DNA of 64,000 nt from Yaniella flava. GTDB taxonomy: Bacteria; Actinomycetota; Actinomycetes; Actinomycetales; Micrococcaceae. The notes beneath the pieces were generated by a model. That model did not search any database. It was given only the letters and a program-made list of their open reading frames with translations, and was not told where the DNA came from. The stretch is from positions 62,001 to 126,000 of the forward strand of contig NZ_BAAAMN010000048.1 of assembly GCF_039529295.1 (NCBI RefSeq), in the 5' to 3' direction. This document shows, in pieces, positions 53,278 to 61,273 of this stretch; the first letter of the stretch is position 1; each line of letters begins with the position of its first letter. The position numbers were made by a program, and so were the translations under genes.

Positions 53278-54419
53278 GGATTGGTCCCGATGGTTGTGAA
53301 CAGGCCGGTCTCTACCGTCAGTCCCGGGCCGAAGGCCATACTGCAGATGCGTTCTCCGTTCGACGACCCCGGTTCTTCGAGGATCTGTTTGAGCACAAAC
53401 ATGACGGTGGCACTACTCATGTTCCCGAAACGACGGAGCACCTCGCGGGACGGGGTGAGTTGGTCGGCGTCGAGTTCCAGCTTTGCCTCGACCTTGTCTA
53501 GAATGCTGCGGCCACCGGGATGGATGGCCCAGTGCTCGATCTCGCGATATTCACGTTCAGTCAGTGCATCGTCGTGGGCTAGCAGTGGGGCCAGCGCATC
53601 GACGATGTGTGCGTCGATAATCTTTGGTACGTATGTTCCCAGCACCATCTCGAACCCATTATCGCCGATGTTCCACGCCATTGCTTCTTCACCAACGGGG
53701 GTCACCACGGTTTCGAAGTGATCTAACTGCAGCGCACGCGTCTCGCCGAGGTCATCCCGGCCGGTGATGATGGCTGCCGCCGCGCCGTCGCCAAACAGTG
53801 AAGACCCCAGAATTGTGTCTGGGTCATCGGAGACTCGCACATGGATGCTGCACAACTCAACGCTGACGACCAGCACGACGGCGCTGGGGTCGGCATCGCA
53901 GATCGTTTTGGCCTGTCGCATGGCAGGAAATGCTGCGTAGCATCCCATGAAACCGAGATGGTAGCGCTTGACTGAGGGTTCCAGATCGAGACTGCGCACG
54001 ATGCGGTAGTCGGGGCCCGGTGAGAAGAAGCCGGTGCAGGACACGGTGATTACATGGGTGACGTCGGTTTTGTCGATGCCTTCGCATGCTGTTAGCGCAG
54101 CGGCGGCAGAATCGATGTAGAGGCGTGTGGCTTCGCGTACGTAGACGTCATTGCGTACCCCGGTGCTGGGGTTGAGAATTTCACCGGTGGTCGAGTTGAA
54201 AAACTGTGGAGGATCATCAGTTTCTGGTCGCTCCAACAGGTCCATTTCCGCGACCGCACTGTGTCGAGTATCAATTCCTGAGGAATCGAAACTGGCGCCG
54301 ACCAGACGAGTAGCCAAGCGGCTCATGCCGGGTTGGGAGGCAAAGACGTCACGAACCTCGTCTTGGACCAGGACTGTGTCGGGGACTGCGACTTCAAGAG
54401 ATCTGAGAGTGACTGCCAT
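53274..54419 (-). CDS. Type III polyketide synthase
   Basis: Homodimeric chalcone-synthase-like enzyme, 381 residues, that extends an acyl-CoA starter with malonyl-CoA. The catalytic triad is complete: Cys160 in HLGFMGCYAAFP, His300 in HWAIHPGGRSIL and Asn333 in RRFGNMSSATVMF. The C-terminal GFGP-like loop is present as MAFGPGLTVE. First gene of the PKS - methyltransferase - FAD monooxygenase unit. The promoter must lie in the 250-base gap to the AlbA_2 gene, next to the palindrome array. Product class (alkylresorcinol, alkylpyrone or other) is not determined by the sequence. Confidence 0.94.
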   Translation of the reverse strand: MAVTLRSLEVAVPDTVLVQDEVRDVFASQPGMSRLATRLVGASFDSSGIDTRHSAVAEMDLLERPETDDPPQFFNSTTGEILNPSTGVRNDVYVREATRLYIDSAAAALTACEGIDKTDVTHVITVSCTGFFSPGPDYRIVRSLDLEPSVKRYHLGFMGCYAAFPAMRQAKTICDADPSAVVLVVSVELCSIHVRVSDDPDTILGSSLFGDGAAAAIITGRDDLGETRALQLDHFETVVTPVGEEAMAWNIGDNGFEMVLGTYVPKIIDAHIVDALAPLLAHDDALTEREYREIEHWAIHPGGRSILDKVEAKLELDADQLTPSREVLRRFGNMSSATVMFVLKQILEEPGSSNGERICSMAFGPGLTVETGLFTTIGTNP

Positions 54420-54507
54420 GGTTCATTGTCTCAGCGGGGCATAAATGGGGGCAATAGTTCAGGCTGACGAGAAGACGAACCGTTGTCGTCACCATAGAAA
54501 AACCGGT

Positions 54508-54670
54508 GTCACTCTACAAAGTGACGTCCTCACTGTAGAAAAAGGGTGCCTCAGTGTTAAAAGTGACGTTCTCACTGTGTAAAGTGAGCTTCTCAGTGTG
54601 GGAAATTATGATCTCACTGTAGTAATTGAGCTGCTCAGTGTATAAACTGAGACTCACTGACGCGAGTGAG
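54508..54670 (+). repeat. Tandem array of 18-bp dyad-symmetric sites, 21-bp period
   Basis: Eight units start at 54508, 54529, 54550, 54571, 54592, 54613, 54634 and 54653; seven are spaced by exactly 21 bases and the last by 19. Each has the form six-base arm, six-base AT-rich centre, six-base arm. Perfect dyads: GTCACT/AGTGAC (unit 1), CTCACT/AGTGAG (units 4 and 8) and CTCAGT/ACTGAG (unit 7); unit 6 has one mismatch, and units 2, 3 and 5 keep the left arm best. The left arms alternate CTCACT and CTCAGT. The changes in units 1 and 7 are compensated in the other arm. A possible degenerate unit precedes at about 54488. Two-turn spacing places all sites on one helix face, as expected for cooperative operators. 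It lies between the divergent PKS and AlbA_2 genes. Confidence 0.85.
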
Positions 54671-56447
54671 GGCTATTTTGGATATCGAAACTGACATCGC
54701 CACTACAGTGAGTCGTTTACGTGAGCAAGGAAGTGACGATGCTTCTGTTGAGGCGAAAGCAGGTGCCGGGGGAGTTGCGAAAGATGTCTGGCGTTCGGTG
54801 TCCGCTTTTGCGAATTCAACTACTGGCGGGCGGCTTCTTTTTGGCCTGGACGAAGAAGACGATTTTCGTGTAAACGAGGAGCTGGATCCAGTGCGCATTA
54901 CGGACGCGGTGGTGACTGGTCTGGGTGATGAGCACAGCGATGCTGCAAAGATTCGGCCGAAGCCGCCGTATAAAATTAGCACCGTGCCCTTCGAAAACGG
55001 GCGACTCGTGAGAGTCGACATTGATCCACTCACCCCTCTAAACAGTGACCTCGCTGGGCCGTGTTATGTCGTATCGCAAGGACCGGTGGGCGGTGCGTAT
55101 AAACGGGTCGCGGATCAGAATCAGAAACTCTCCGATCAGGAATCTTAGAATATCCATTCACGGTGGGGACCTCGTGAATTTGATAGCGAACCCATTGAGG
55201 GAATGAGATTCCAGGATATCGACGAGGACCTGAAACAGTCACTATTCCAGAAGATTCGTAGTTCCGGTTCGAGAGCACTTCTGCACACTGACAACGATGT
55301 TGAAAAACTCACACGGCTTAAGGTGGTAGATCCCGATGGTCGTATTACGCTTGCCGGTGGTTTGATGCTGGGAACGTACCCCCAGCAATTTTTCCCACGC
55401 TTGGTCATTGACGTGACGGTTCATCCTCAAGATGCCAAGGATGCCGTAGGTCAGATCAGATTTCTCGATCGCAAGGTGTGCGATGGGCCAGTGCCGTACA
55501 TGATTCAAGATGCAATCACGAGAGTGCTGGCAAACCTGAAGACCATTCGGGTGGTTTACGGTGCCCAAGGCTTCGATGAGGCCGAAATACCAGAGGATGT
55601 TTTGCGAGAAGCTATCACCAATGCTGTCATGCATCGTGACTACAGCACTTTTTCACGAGGTGAGCGTATCAGCATTGACATTTTTCCTGATCGCGTTGAA
55701 ATTATCAGTCCCGGTGGGCTGGTTGGTGATCGAACTCAACAGAACATCGCCGAAGGGAAATCAATTACAAGGAACCCAACGCTCGCAACGCTTCTACGCA
55801 CAACCCCAATTCCCGAACAGCAAGGCGTACTTGCTGAAGCGCAGGGGAGCGGGATCCCTCGGATGCAAGCAGGCATGAGACAGCTGGGCTTGCCGCAACC
55901 AGAATTCTCCGCAGACCTCGTGTCCGTGAAAGTCACGTTGCACCGGCATGGCCTATTGGACCAGGAAACACGCGTTTGGCTGGATCAGCTCCCAAATAGT
56001 GCTACTCGACAACATCGGGAAAACCTGACTTTGGCGCTACTGTTTCGCTTGGGCAAAGCGACAGTAGCGGAACTCAAATCAGCGCTGGGTTACGACTCTG
56101 ACGAAATTCGCCAGATACTCGGGCATCTCATGGCAGAAGAGCTCATAGAAGGGCTCGGTGACGGTCCGTTCCAAATTTCTGCGCGGCTTGTAGAGCATGC
56201 CGCGGTTGCGAACTCTGGATTCGAACTTACGGATTTGGAACGAGAAGTCTTTGGAGCCTTGAGCGCCACCGAACAGAAAAGCATCCGGGCCATCGCCGAT
56301 CAAATAGGCCGATCAGTAAGTTCACTTCGTCCAGTGCTCCGAAGACTGGTCGCAGCAGATTTGGTGGTCCCCACAGCGCCCCCGCAGTCAAGGCGACGTG
56401 CTTATTTGAGGCACACAAATTCTCATATGGATGAGGGACAGCGTTAG
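54666..56447 (+). pseudogene. AlbA_2 / HATPase / winged-helix regulator split by an amber codon
   Basis: One frame encodes an AlbA_2 (schlafen-type) DNA-binding domain (SVEAKAGAGGVAKDVWRSVS, AFANSTTGGRLLFGLDEEDD), then an HATPase_c_4 domain (EDVLREAITNAVMHRDYSTF, IDIFPDRVEIISPGG) and C-terminal winged-helix segments (about the last 140 residues). TAG at 55146-55148 interrupts it between the two domains; the downstream ATG 55203 is in the same frame. The fragments are therefore 54666-55148 (160 residues) and 55203-56447 (414 residues). Either the gene is newly inactivated or both parts are made separately; GAGGGA lies very close to ATG 55203. GTG 54666 lies inside the last palindrome; a TTG at 54678 has a better spaced GTGAGGG. 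Proteins of this type are thought to be transcriptional regulators. Confidence 0.75.
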
Positions 56448-57457
56448 ACTACGGCCAGCACTGCACTGAGTATGGCAAACGAAACGGCCGCGCAGACAAG
56501 GACGGTGCCGAAAAAATATGTGATGAGCCGCAGAACCTGCACCCACCGCACAGAGCCAACATTTTGTGCTGTGCCAGCCCCCGTGATCGCTGCAACCGTC
56601 GTCAATGATGAAGACAACGGGATGTGCATCATAAATGACCCGACGAGTAACAGTAATGCTGAGGTGCTCGAAGCAATGGCTGAGTGCAGCGGATCGAGCA
56701 GACTAATACGCCGCGCCAGGGTGTAATTGACCCGCCAGGCAGTCACCAGCGTGCCAAAACCGAGCAGTAGGATGATGCAGATACCGAGTAACCAGGTTGG
56801 GATGGCGGTAAAGTCAGCGGCGGCAACCGCGGTGAGGACGACGATGTAGAGTCGTTGGCCGTACTGCACGCCGTGCCCGAGAGCGTTGGCCGCAGCAGAA
56901 ATAGCGAGGGTACCGCGTGCACTAAATGCCACCCTGTGGGGTGCGACATCCTTGGCGAACCAGTTCATCGGAATGGCCAGCAGCCACGCGACCAGTGCGG
57001 CCAGGAACGGCGAAGCGATCAAGGAGATGACGATCCCGACGGTTGCGGGGCTCAGGTCTGCTAGCACAAGATGATGCTCGCCCAGTACCGAAACAGCAAT
57101 TGCACCGCCTGCAATCCCTGCGGTCAGCGCATGGGATGAGGACACGGCCGCGCCACGCCACCATGAGAAAAGCGCCCACCCCAGTGCGACGGCCACACCC
57201 ACTACGGTGACGGATAACCCCAAGGTGCCGTCGGGGACGAGTTCGACGAAACTTGCGGCAAATAATTGGATGGTGCCCACTCCCATGGCAGCGCCAACCA
57301 TGCGCATCACCGCCGCCATGAAGAGTGCGCTGGCCGGGGTGAGGGCACCGGCTGCGATGGGTAGTGCTACCGCGTTTGGGGTGTCGCGGCCTGCCACGAC
57401 AAAGCTAAAGGCCGCGGTGAGGGCAAATACCGCAGAGAGCAGAAGTATGGTGCCCAC
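56444..57457 (-). CDS. PiT-family inorganic phosphate transporter, divergent
   Basis: 337-residue membrane protein with about ten helices in the PiT arrangement. The first signature is kept in altered form (AGRDTPNAVALPIAAGAL, compare GFHDTANAMATSIATGAL), with the Asp and Asn retained, and ALFSWWRGAAVSSSHALTAG is a clear family block. The second signature, normally HG-x-NDAQ, reads GHGVQYGQR, so its Asp is gone. Transport of phosphate, or of another substrate, is uncertain. GTG start overlaps the stop of the DUF47 gene (TAGTG), so the two are coupled. Confidence 0.7.
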   Translation of the reverse strand: MGTILLLSAVFALTAAFSFVVAGRDTPNAVALPIAAGALTPASALFMAAVMRMVGAAMGVGTIQLFAASFVELVPDGTLGLSVTVVGVAVALGWALFSWWRGAAVSSSHALTAGIAGGAIAVSVLGEHHLVLADLSPATVGIVISLIASPFLAALVAWLLAIPMNWFAKDVAPHRVAFSARGTLAISAAANALGHGVQYGQRLYIVVLTAVAAADFTAIPTWLLGICIILLLGFGTLVTAWRVNYTLARRISLLDPLHSAIASSTSALLLLVGSFMMHIPLSSSLTTVAAITGAGTAQNVGSVRWVQVLRLITYFFGTVLVCAAVSFAILSAVLAVV

Positions 57458-58083
57458 TAGGAATCACGCACCAGGATCCGTCCTAGTTGGGTCGAGAATT
57501 CGCGGAGCGTCATGAATGTGGATTCAAGTGAGCGGGCTACTTCTTGTTGCCGATAGTAATGACGGGCTAACAGTTCATCTGCGTCAGCCAGGCGCCAGGT
57601 TGCCAGTGCTCGTTGAGCCTGATGGGTGAGACGTTCCAGGTGCATCCAGGTGCTTTCCAAATCATCGGCCTGAGTGAGTTGCTCCGTAGCGCCCAAGACT
57701 AGATCTGCCTGTCTGGTCAGAATTTCGAGCACATCACCAACACGAGACGGCAAGCGGTATTGTCGGGTTGCATGAATGATAGTGCCGGTGACGGAAACCG
57801 CTTCAATCGCTCGGTTGATCCACGTACCTAACAGGTAGAGATCTTCGCGGGGCAACGGCGTCAGATACGAGCTGCGCAGCGCCGTGAGCATTGTTGCCTG
57901 ACTTTTGGATGCCTGGGCATTGATATTGTCCAACTGCGCGTCAAGTTCGGTACCGGTTTCTGGGGATGCCCCGAACATCTGGGTCACCAGATCTACCGAT
58001 TCCACTAATAATTTGGCTAGCGTTCTTACGTGAGCCGCGCCTGATTCATCGGCAGAAAATAAACGCGTTACAGACAGCTTCAT
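57457..58083 (-). CDS. DUF47 (PhoU-like) accessory protein of the PiT transporter
   Basis: 208 residues, all helical, resembling the DUF47/TIGR00153 family, which has a PhoU-like fold and is usually encoded directly before pit. Acidic metal-binding motifs of true PhoU (E/D-xxx-D) are only weakly seen (EDLYLLGTWINRAIEAVSVT is the best family block). Forms a coupled pair with the PiT gene and lies 41 bases after the gene at 58125, so all three may be cotranscribed. Confidence 0.7.
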   Translation of the reverse strand: MKLSVTRLFSADESGAAHVRTLAKLLVESVDLVTQMFGASPETGTELDAQLDNINAQASKSQATMLTALRSSYLTPLPREDLYLLGTWINRAIEAVSVTGTIIHATRQYRLPSRVGDVLEILTRQADLVLGATEQLTQADDLESTWMHLERLTHQAQRALATWRLADADELLARHYYRQQEVARSLESTFMTLREFSTQLGRILVRDS

Positions 58084-58124
58084 GTCTGGTCACTTTACAC
58101 ACCTTAAGTTAACAGGCTGTTGGA

Positions 58125-58805
58125 TTAATTCCGTGGTAGCTCACTGGGATGCGCCTCATCAAGACGACCCTGACGCCATGCGGTTGCGCACAGTTCTAAT
58201 TCGGTGGCCGTACGCTGGAGTTTTACCGAGCGGTGCTCGAGTGCTGCGGCAGCTTCTGGGTTGAGATCCTCGAGACGTTCCGCATGCTGATGCTGCCCTG
58301 CGGCAATCACGCGAGCATAGGCGCCGCCGCGTTCCAGGGCGATGCCGAAGTCGCCCGAATAGACCCCGGTAAGGATGCGGGTAATTAACGTGCGGAGGTC
58401 TTTTGCCTCCGGGGGCTCAGTGGCGCCGGCGATCACCCTCGATGCATAGGCATCGTAGCCAGCGCGATACCAGGTGGCCCACATGTCACCATCGCGGGTT
58501 GTCGCCTGTTGCAGTGCGTAGAGGCGCCACAGTGCGCCGCCGAACGTCACTGGTGGCGCGTCCGCCCACAGGCGAGCCATCGTATCTAAACCAACGTCTG
58601 TGACGAGATCGACGAGCCACTCGACAGTGGATTCATCAGCGTCTGGATCTTGGCCGGTTGCCACCAGTTGGGCGGCGACTGTTTGGGCAGCAAAAAATAC
58701 TTCAGCTGGGTCGAGCCCTCCTGGCTGATCTTCAAAGTTTTCAATGGGCATCAGCTTTGGTCGACGAAACTGCATGCCGGCGGAACTGCCCCGCTGGAAA
58801 CTCAA
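58125..58805 (-). CDS. Conserved actinobacterial protein of unknown function
   Basis: About 226 residues, soluble and mostly helical. Blocks ENFEDQPGGLDPAEVFFAAQ, TFGGALWRLYALQQATTRDG and ITRILTGVYSGDFGIALERG resemble a Micrococcales family sometimes misnamed RNA polymerase subunit beta in databases; there is no sequence link to RpoB. TTG 58805 is suggested because AAGGAG stands five bases before it; ATG 58775 and a frame to 58877 are alternatives. It precedes the DUF47 - PiT pair on the same strand. Confidence 0.6.
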   Translation of the reverse strand: MSFQRGSSAGMQFRRPKLMPIENFEDQPGGLDPAEVFFAAQTVAAQLVATGQDPDADESTVEWLVDLVTDVGLDTMARLWADAPPVTFGGALWRLYALQQATTRDGDMWATWYRAGYDAYASRVIAGATEPPEAKDLRTLITRILTGVYSGDFGIALERGGAYARVIAAGQHQHAERLEDLNPEAAAALEHRSVKLQRTATELELCATAWRQGRLDEAHPSELPRN

Positions 58806-58939
58806 ACGTACTCCTTCATGTAAGACGCGCGTACACCACGACAGCCTAAAGCAGTCGCCGGTGCAAAGAACAGTCAAAGAGTCAGATTTTGTTCCACGGG
58901 AAAATACGCTACAATCGTTAATCGGTCCAAACGGGCCGT

Positions 58940-59012
58940 GGGTCTTTAGCTCAGTAGGTAGAGCATCGGACTTTTAATCCGCAGGTCGCGGGTTCGATCC
59001 CCGCAGGACCCA
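58940..59012 (+). tRNA. tRNA-Lys (TTT)
   Basis: 73-base cloverleaf: acceptor GGGTCTT / AGGACCC, D arm GCTC-AGTAGGTA-GAGC, anticodon loop CTTTTAA with anticodon TTT, T arm GCGGG-TTCGATC-CCCGC, discriminator A. The outermost anticodon-stem pair is a T-C mismatch. CCA is not encoded. Decodes AAA/AAG lysine codons. Confidence 0.96.
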
Positions 59013-59016
59013 CAAC

Positions 59017-59062
59017 AAACCGGCACATGATGAAGCGTAATGCAGCATCAGGTGCCGGTTTT
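59017..59062 (+). terminator. Terminator after tRNA-Lys
   Basis: AAACCGGCAC (59017-59026) pairs with GTGCCGGTTT (59052-59061), with an inner TGATG/CATCA extension, followed by TTCTTT. It begins five bases after the tRNA 3' end. Confidence 0.8.
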
Positions 59063-59134
59063 CTTTATGCCTGCTTGGCAATATCATTGGGCCCTTCGTT
59101 GTTGCTGCTCATGCGAGTGCCAAGGAGCGATGGG

Positions 59135-59572
59135 TTATGAAAATTCCCCGTTGTCTAAATGGTTCGGGACTCTCGCGTTTAGCCTCAGCATGAAATATTT
59201 TGGGAACGCTCGGGTACCATTCGTCGGTCTTGCGAGTCTCGTCTTGTGCTCAAGGTGGGGTAGGCCACCCATCTCGTCACGCACGGATGGATCGTGCAGC
59301 GTTTCTTCACCCTTGCCAACATGGGCAGGGCGCGCAACGCTCTTCAACTGCTCTGCGCTCGCAGCCTCAATCGGCATGTCTATCGTGCCGAGTCCATCGA
59401 TGTGCAGCTCAAGCACGGCGGCAGGGAGGGACAGGGTCGCACTGTCGACGCTTTCGGTGTCAATACTTGCCAGGAGCTCTTGCAACTGGTCGCGGGGCGT
59501 ACGTTCCACTTCACTCCCTTTGGTTGTGTCGTTGCACTCAACGGTACTGGAGCTGGTTCCTGACGGCACCAT
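59135..59572 (-). pseudogene. Remnant of a 2OG-Fe(II) oxygenase-like gene (5' part)
   Basis: A 145-codon frame whose middle (VLELHIDGLGTIDMPIEAAS, then ARPAHVGKGEETLHDPSVRD) resembles the N-terminal region of a family of 2OG-Fe(II) oxygenase-related proteins. The catalytic HxD...H part expected downstream is missing; the last 40 residues (from EMGGLPH) show no homology I recognise. It is most simply a truncated gene. It could also be a small unrelated protein. The region 59063-59134 holds nothing else recognisable. Confidence 0.4.
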
Positions 59573-59644
59573 TATTTATGTGACGCATGTTATACTGCTC
59601 GAAATTTTCTAATCTAGCAGGTCTCCGACTCGGGAGGTTCCGCA

Positions 59645-61207
59645 ATGGATGCCGCCTCAGCTCAGAACGATTCCCGCAAACGCCGTAAACGGCGCCCGTT
59701 GCAGCGAATATTCAACGGCATTGAAATTGCAGGGAATAAGCTTCCACATCCGGCCACACTGTTCGCTTTGCTTGCGCTCTTTGTGGTGGTGTTGTCATGG
59801 TTGTTGGCCAATCTGCAGGTGACCGCCGAAGACCCTGTAGATGGCGGGCAGGTGGAGGTATTCAATCTCCTTTCTGCTGAAGGAATCCAATGGCTTTTCA
59901 CCTCAGCTGTAGACAACTTCCTCGGGTTTGCTCCCCTGGGCGTGGTGCTGGTGACGATGTTGGGTATCGGCCTCGCCGAGCAGACCGGCCTCATTGGAGC
60001 ACTACTGCGCGGGTTTATCCTCACGGTGCCTAGGGCGTTGGTCACTACAGGGATTGTCTTCGCCGGGATCATGTCGTCTGTGGCCTCAGACGCAGGCTAC
60101 GTCGTCATCCCACCGTTGGCGGCGATTATTTTTGTGGCGATGGGTCGACACCCGCTGGCCGGTATCGCAGCCGGTTTCGCTGGAGTCTCGGCCGGATTTA
60201 GTGCGAACTTATTGCTCTCCGGCACAGACGTGATGCTGGGGGAACTGACCATCGAAGCCGCTGCCACAGTGGACCCCGAGTATGCCGAGGGAATGAACCT
60301 GGCGATGAACTATTGGTTCATCATCGCGTCGACGATCCTGCTAACAATCGTTGGCACACTGGTCAGCCAGTACATCGTTGAGCCGCGCCTCGGCACCTGG
60401 GAAGGCAAAGGCGCGCTCACCGCTGAAGATCACGACACCATGACGTTGACGGGCCAAGAAAAGAAGGGTCTGATCTGGGCTGGTGTCTCCGCGCTTATCA
60501 CGATCGCGCTGTTGGCCCTGCTCATTGTCCCGAGTAATGGTGTCCTGCGTGGTGAGGACGGCGCAGTGATCCAGTCCCCGTTTATGGACTCGTTGGTGAT
60601 CATCATCGTGATCGTCTTTTTCATCCCCGGCGCAGTGTACGGTCTGGTGACTCGCTCGGTGCGCAATGACACCGACGCGGTGGATCACATGTCCAAGACC
60701 TTGGCGGGTATGGCAGTGTTCATCGTCCTCGCCTTCGCAGCTGGCCAATTTATCGCCTACTTTGATGAGTCGAACATCGGGCTGCTCGTGTCGGTGACCG
60801 GCGCGGACTTCTTAGAATCCGTCAACCTCACCGGCATCCCACTGTTGCTACTGTTCATGCTGTTTGTGGGCATCATCAACCTCTTCGTCGGTTCGGCTTC
60901 CGCCAAGTGGGCGATGCTGGCCCCGATTCTGGTGCCGATCATGATGTATCTGGGGATCTCGACGGAATTCACCCAGGCCGCCTATCGTGTCTCAGACTCG
61001 GCGACCAACATCCTCAGCCCACTGATGATCTACTTTGCGCTGATCATCGCCGTGGCCCAGCGTTACGACAAGAAAATAGATATCGGTTCCCTGATCTCCG
61101 TGATGCTGCCGTACTCTATTGCATTTTGGGTCGCGTGGTCGCTGATGGCCATTGGCTGGTACGTGCTGGGTCTACCACTTGGTCCCGGCTCGCCAGTGCA
61201 ATACTAA
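59645..61207 (+). CDS. AbgT-family transporter
   Basis: 520-residue integral membrane protein with about 12-13 helices. It begins FNGIEIAGNKLPHPATLFAL, the AbgT-family start, and has GIGLAEQTGLIGALLRGFIL and the conserved SDAGYVVIPPLAAIIFVAMG and VGSASAKWAMLAPILVPIMM. The founding member imports p-aminobenzoyl-glutamate, a folate catabolite; other members export p-aminobenzoate and sulfonamides. ATG 59645 has GGGAGG eight bases upstream. No amidohydrolase partner (abgA/abgB) is adjacent. Confidence 0.92.
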   Translation: MDAASAQNDSRKRRKRRPLQRIFNGIEIAGNKLPHPATLFALLALFVVVLSWLLANLQVTAEDPVDGGQVEVFNLLSAEGIQWLFTSAVDNFLGFAPLGVVLVTMLGIGLAEQTGLIGALLRGFILTVPRALVTTGIVFAGIMSSVASDAGYVVIPPLAAIIFVAMGRHPLAGIAAGFAGVSAGFSANLLLSGTDVMLGELTIEAAATVDPEYAEGMNLAMNYWFIIASTILLTIVGTLVSQYIVEPRLGTWEGKGALTAEDHDTMTLTGQEKKGLIWAGVSALITIALLALLIVPSNGVLRGEDGAVIQSPFMDSLVIIIVIVFFIPGAVYGLVTRSVRNDTDAVDHMSKTLAGMAVFIVLAFAAGQFIAYFDESNIGLLVSVTGADFLESVNLTGIPLLLLFMLFVGIINLFVGSASAKWAMLAPILVPIMMYLGISTEFTQAAYRVSDSATNILSPLMIYFALIIAVAQRYDKKIDIGSLISVMLPYSIAFWVAWSLMAIGWYVLGLPLGPGSPVQY

Positions 61208-61273
61208 GCGGAGTAATCAGCCCCGCGGCGGCTGGCCAACAAACCATCCGCCAGCTGTCCAACGTCTCCAATG

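Noticed and set aside
54487..54670. CRISPR array
   Set aside because: The period is 21 bases with internal dyads and variable arms; there are no 30-40 base unique spacers and no cas genes nearby.
39051..55148. Recoding or readthrough of TAG/TAA in the two interrupted genes
   Set aside because: TAG and TAA end many intact genes in this window (for example at 1765, 11675, 21632 and 42347), no suppressor tRNA or selenocysteine/pyrrolysine element is seen, and one of the codons is TAA.
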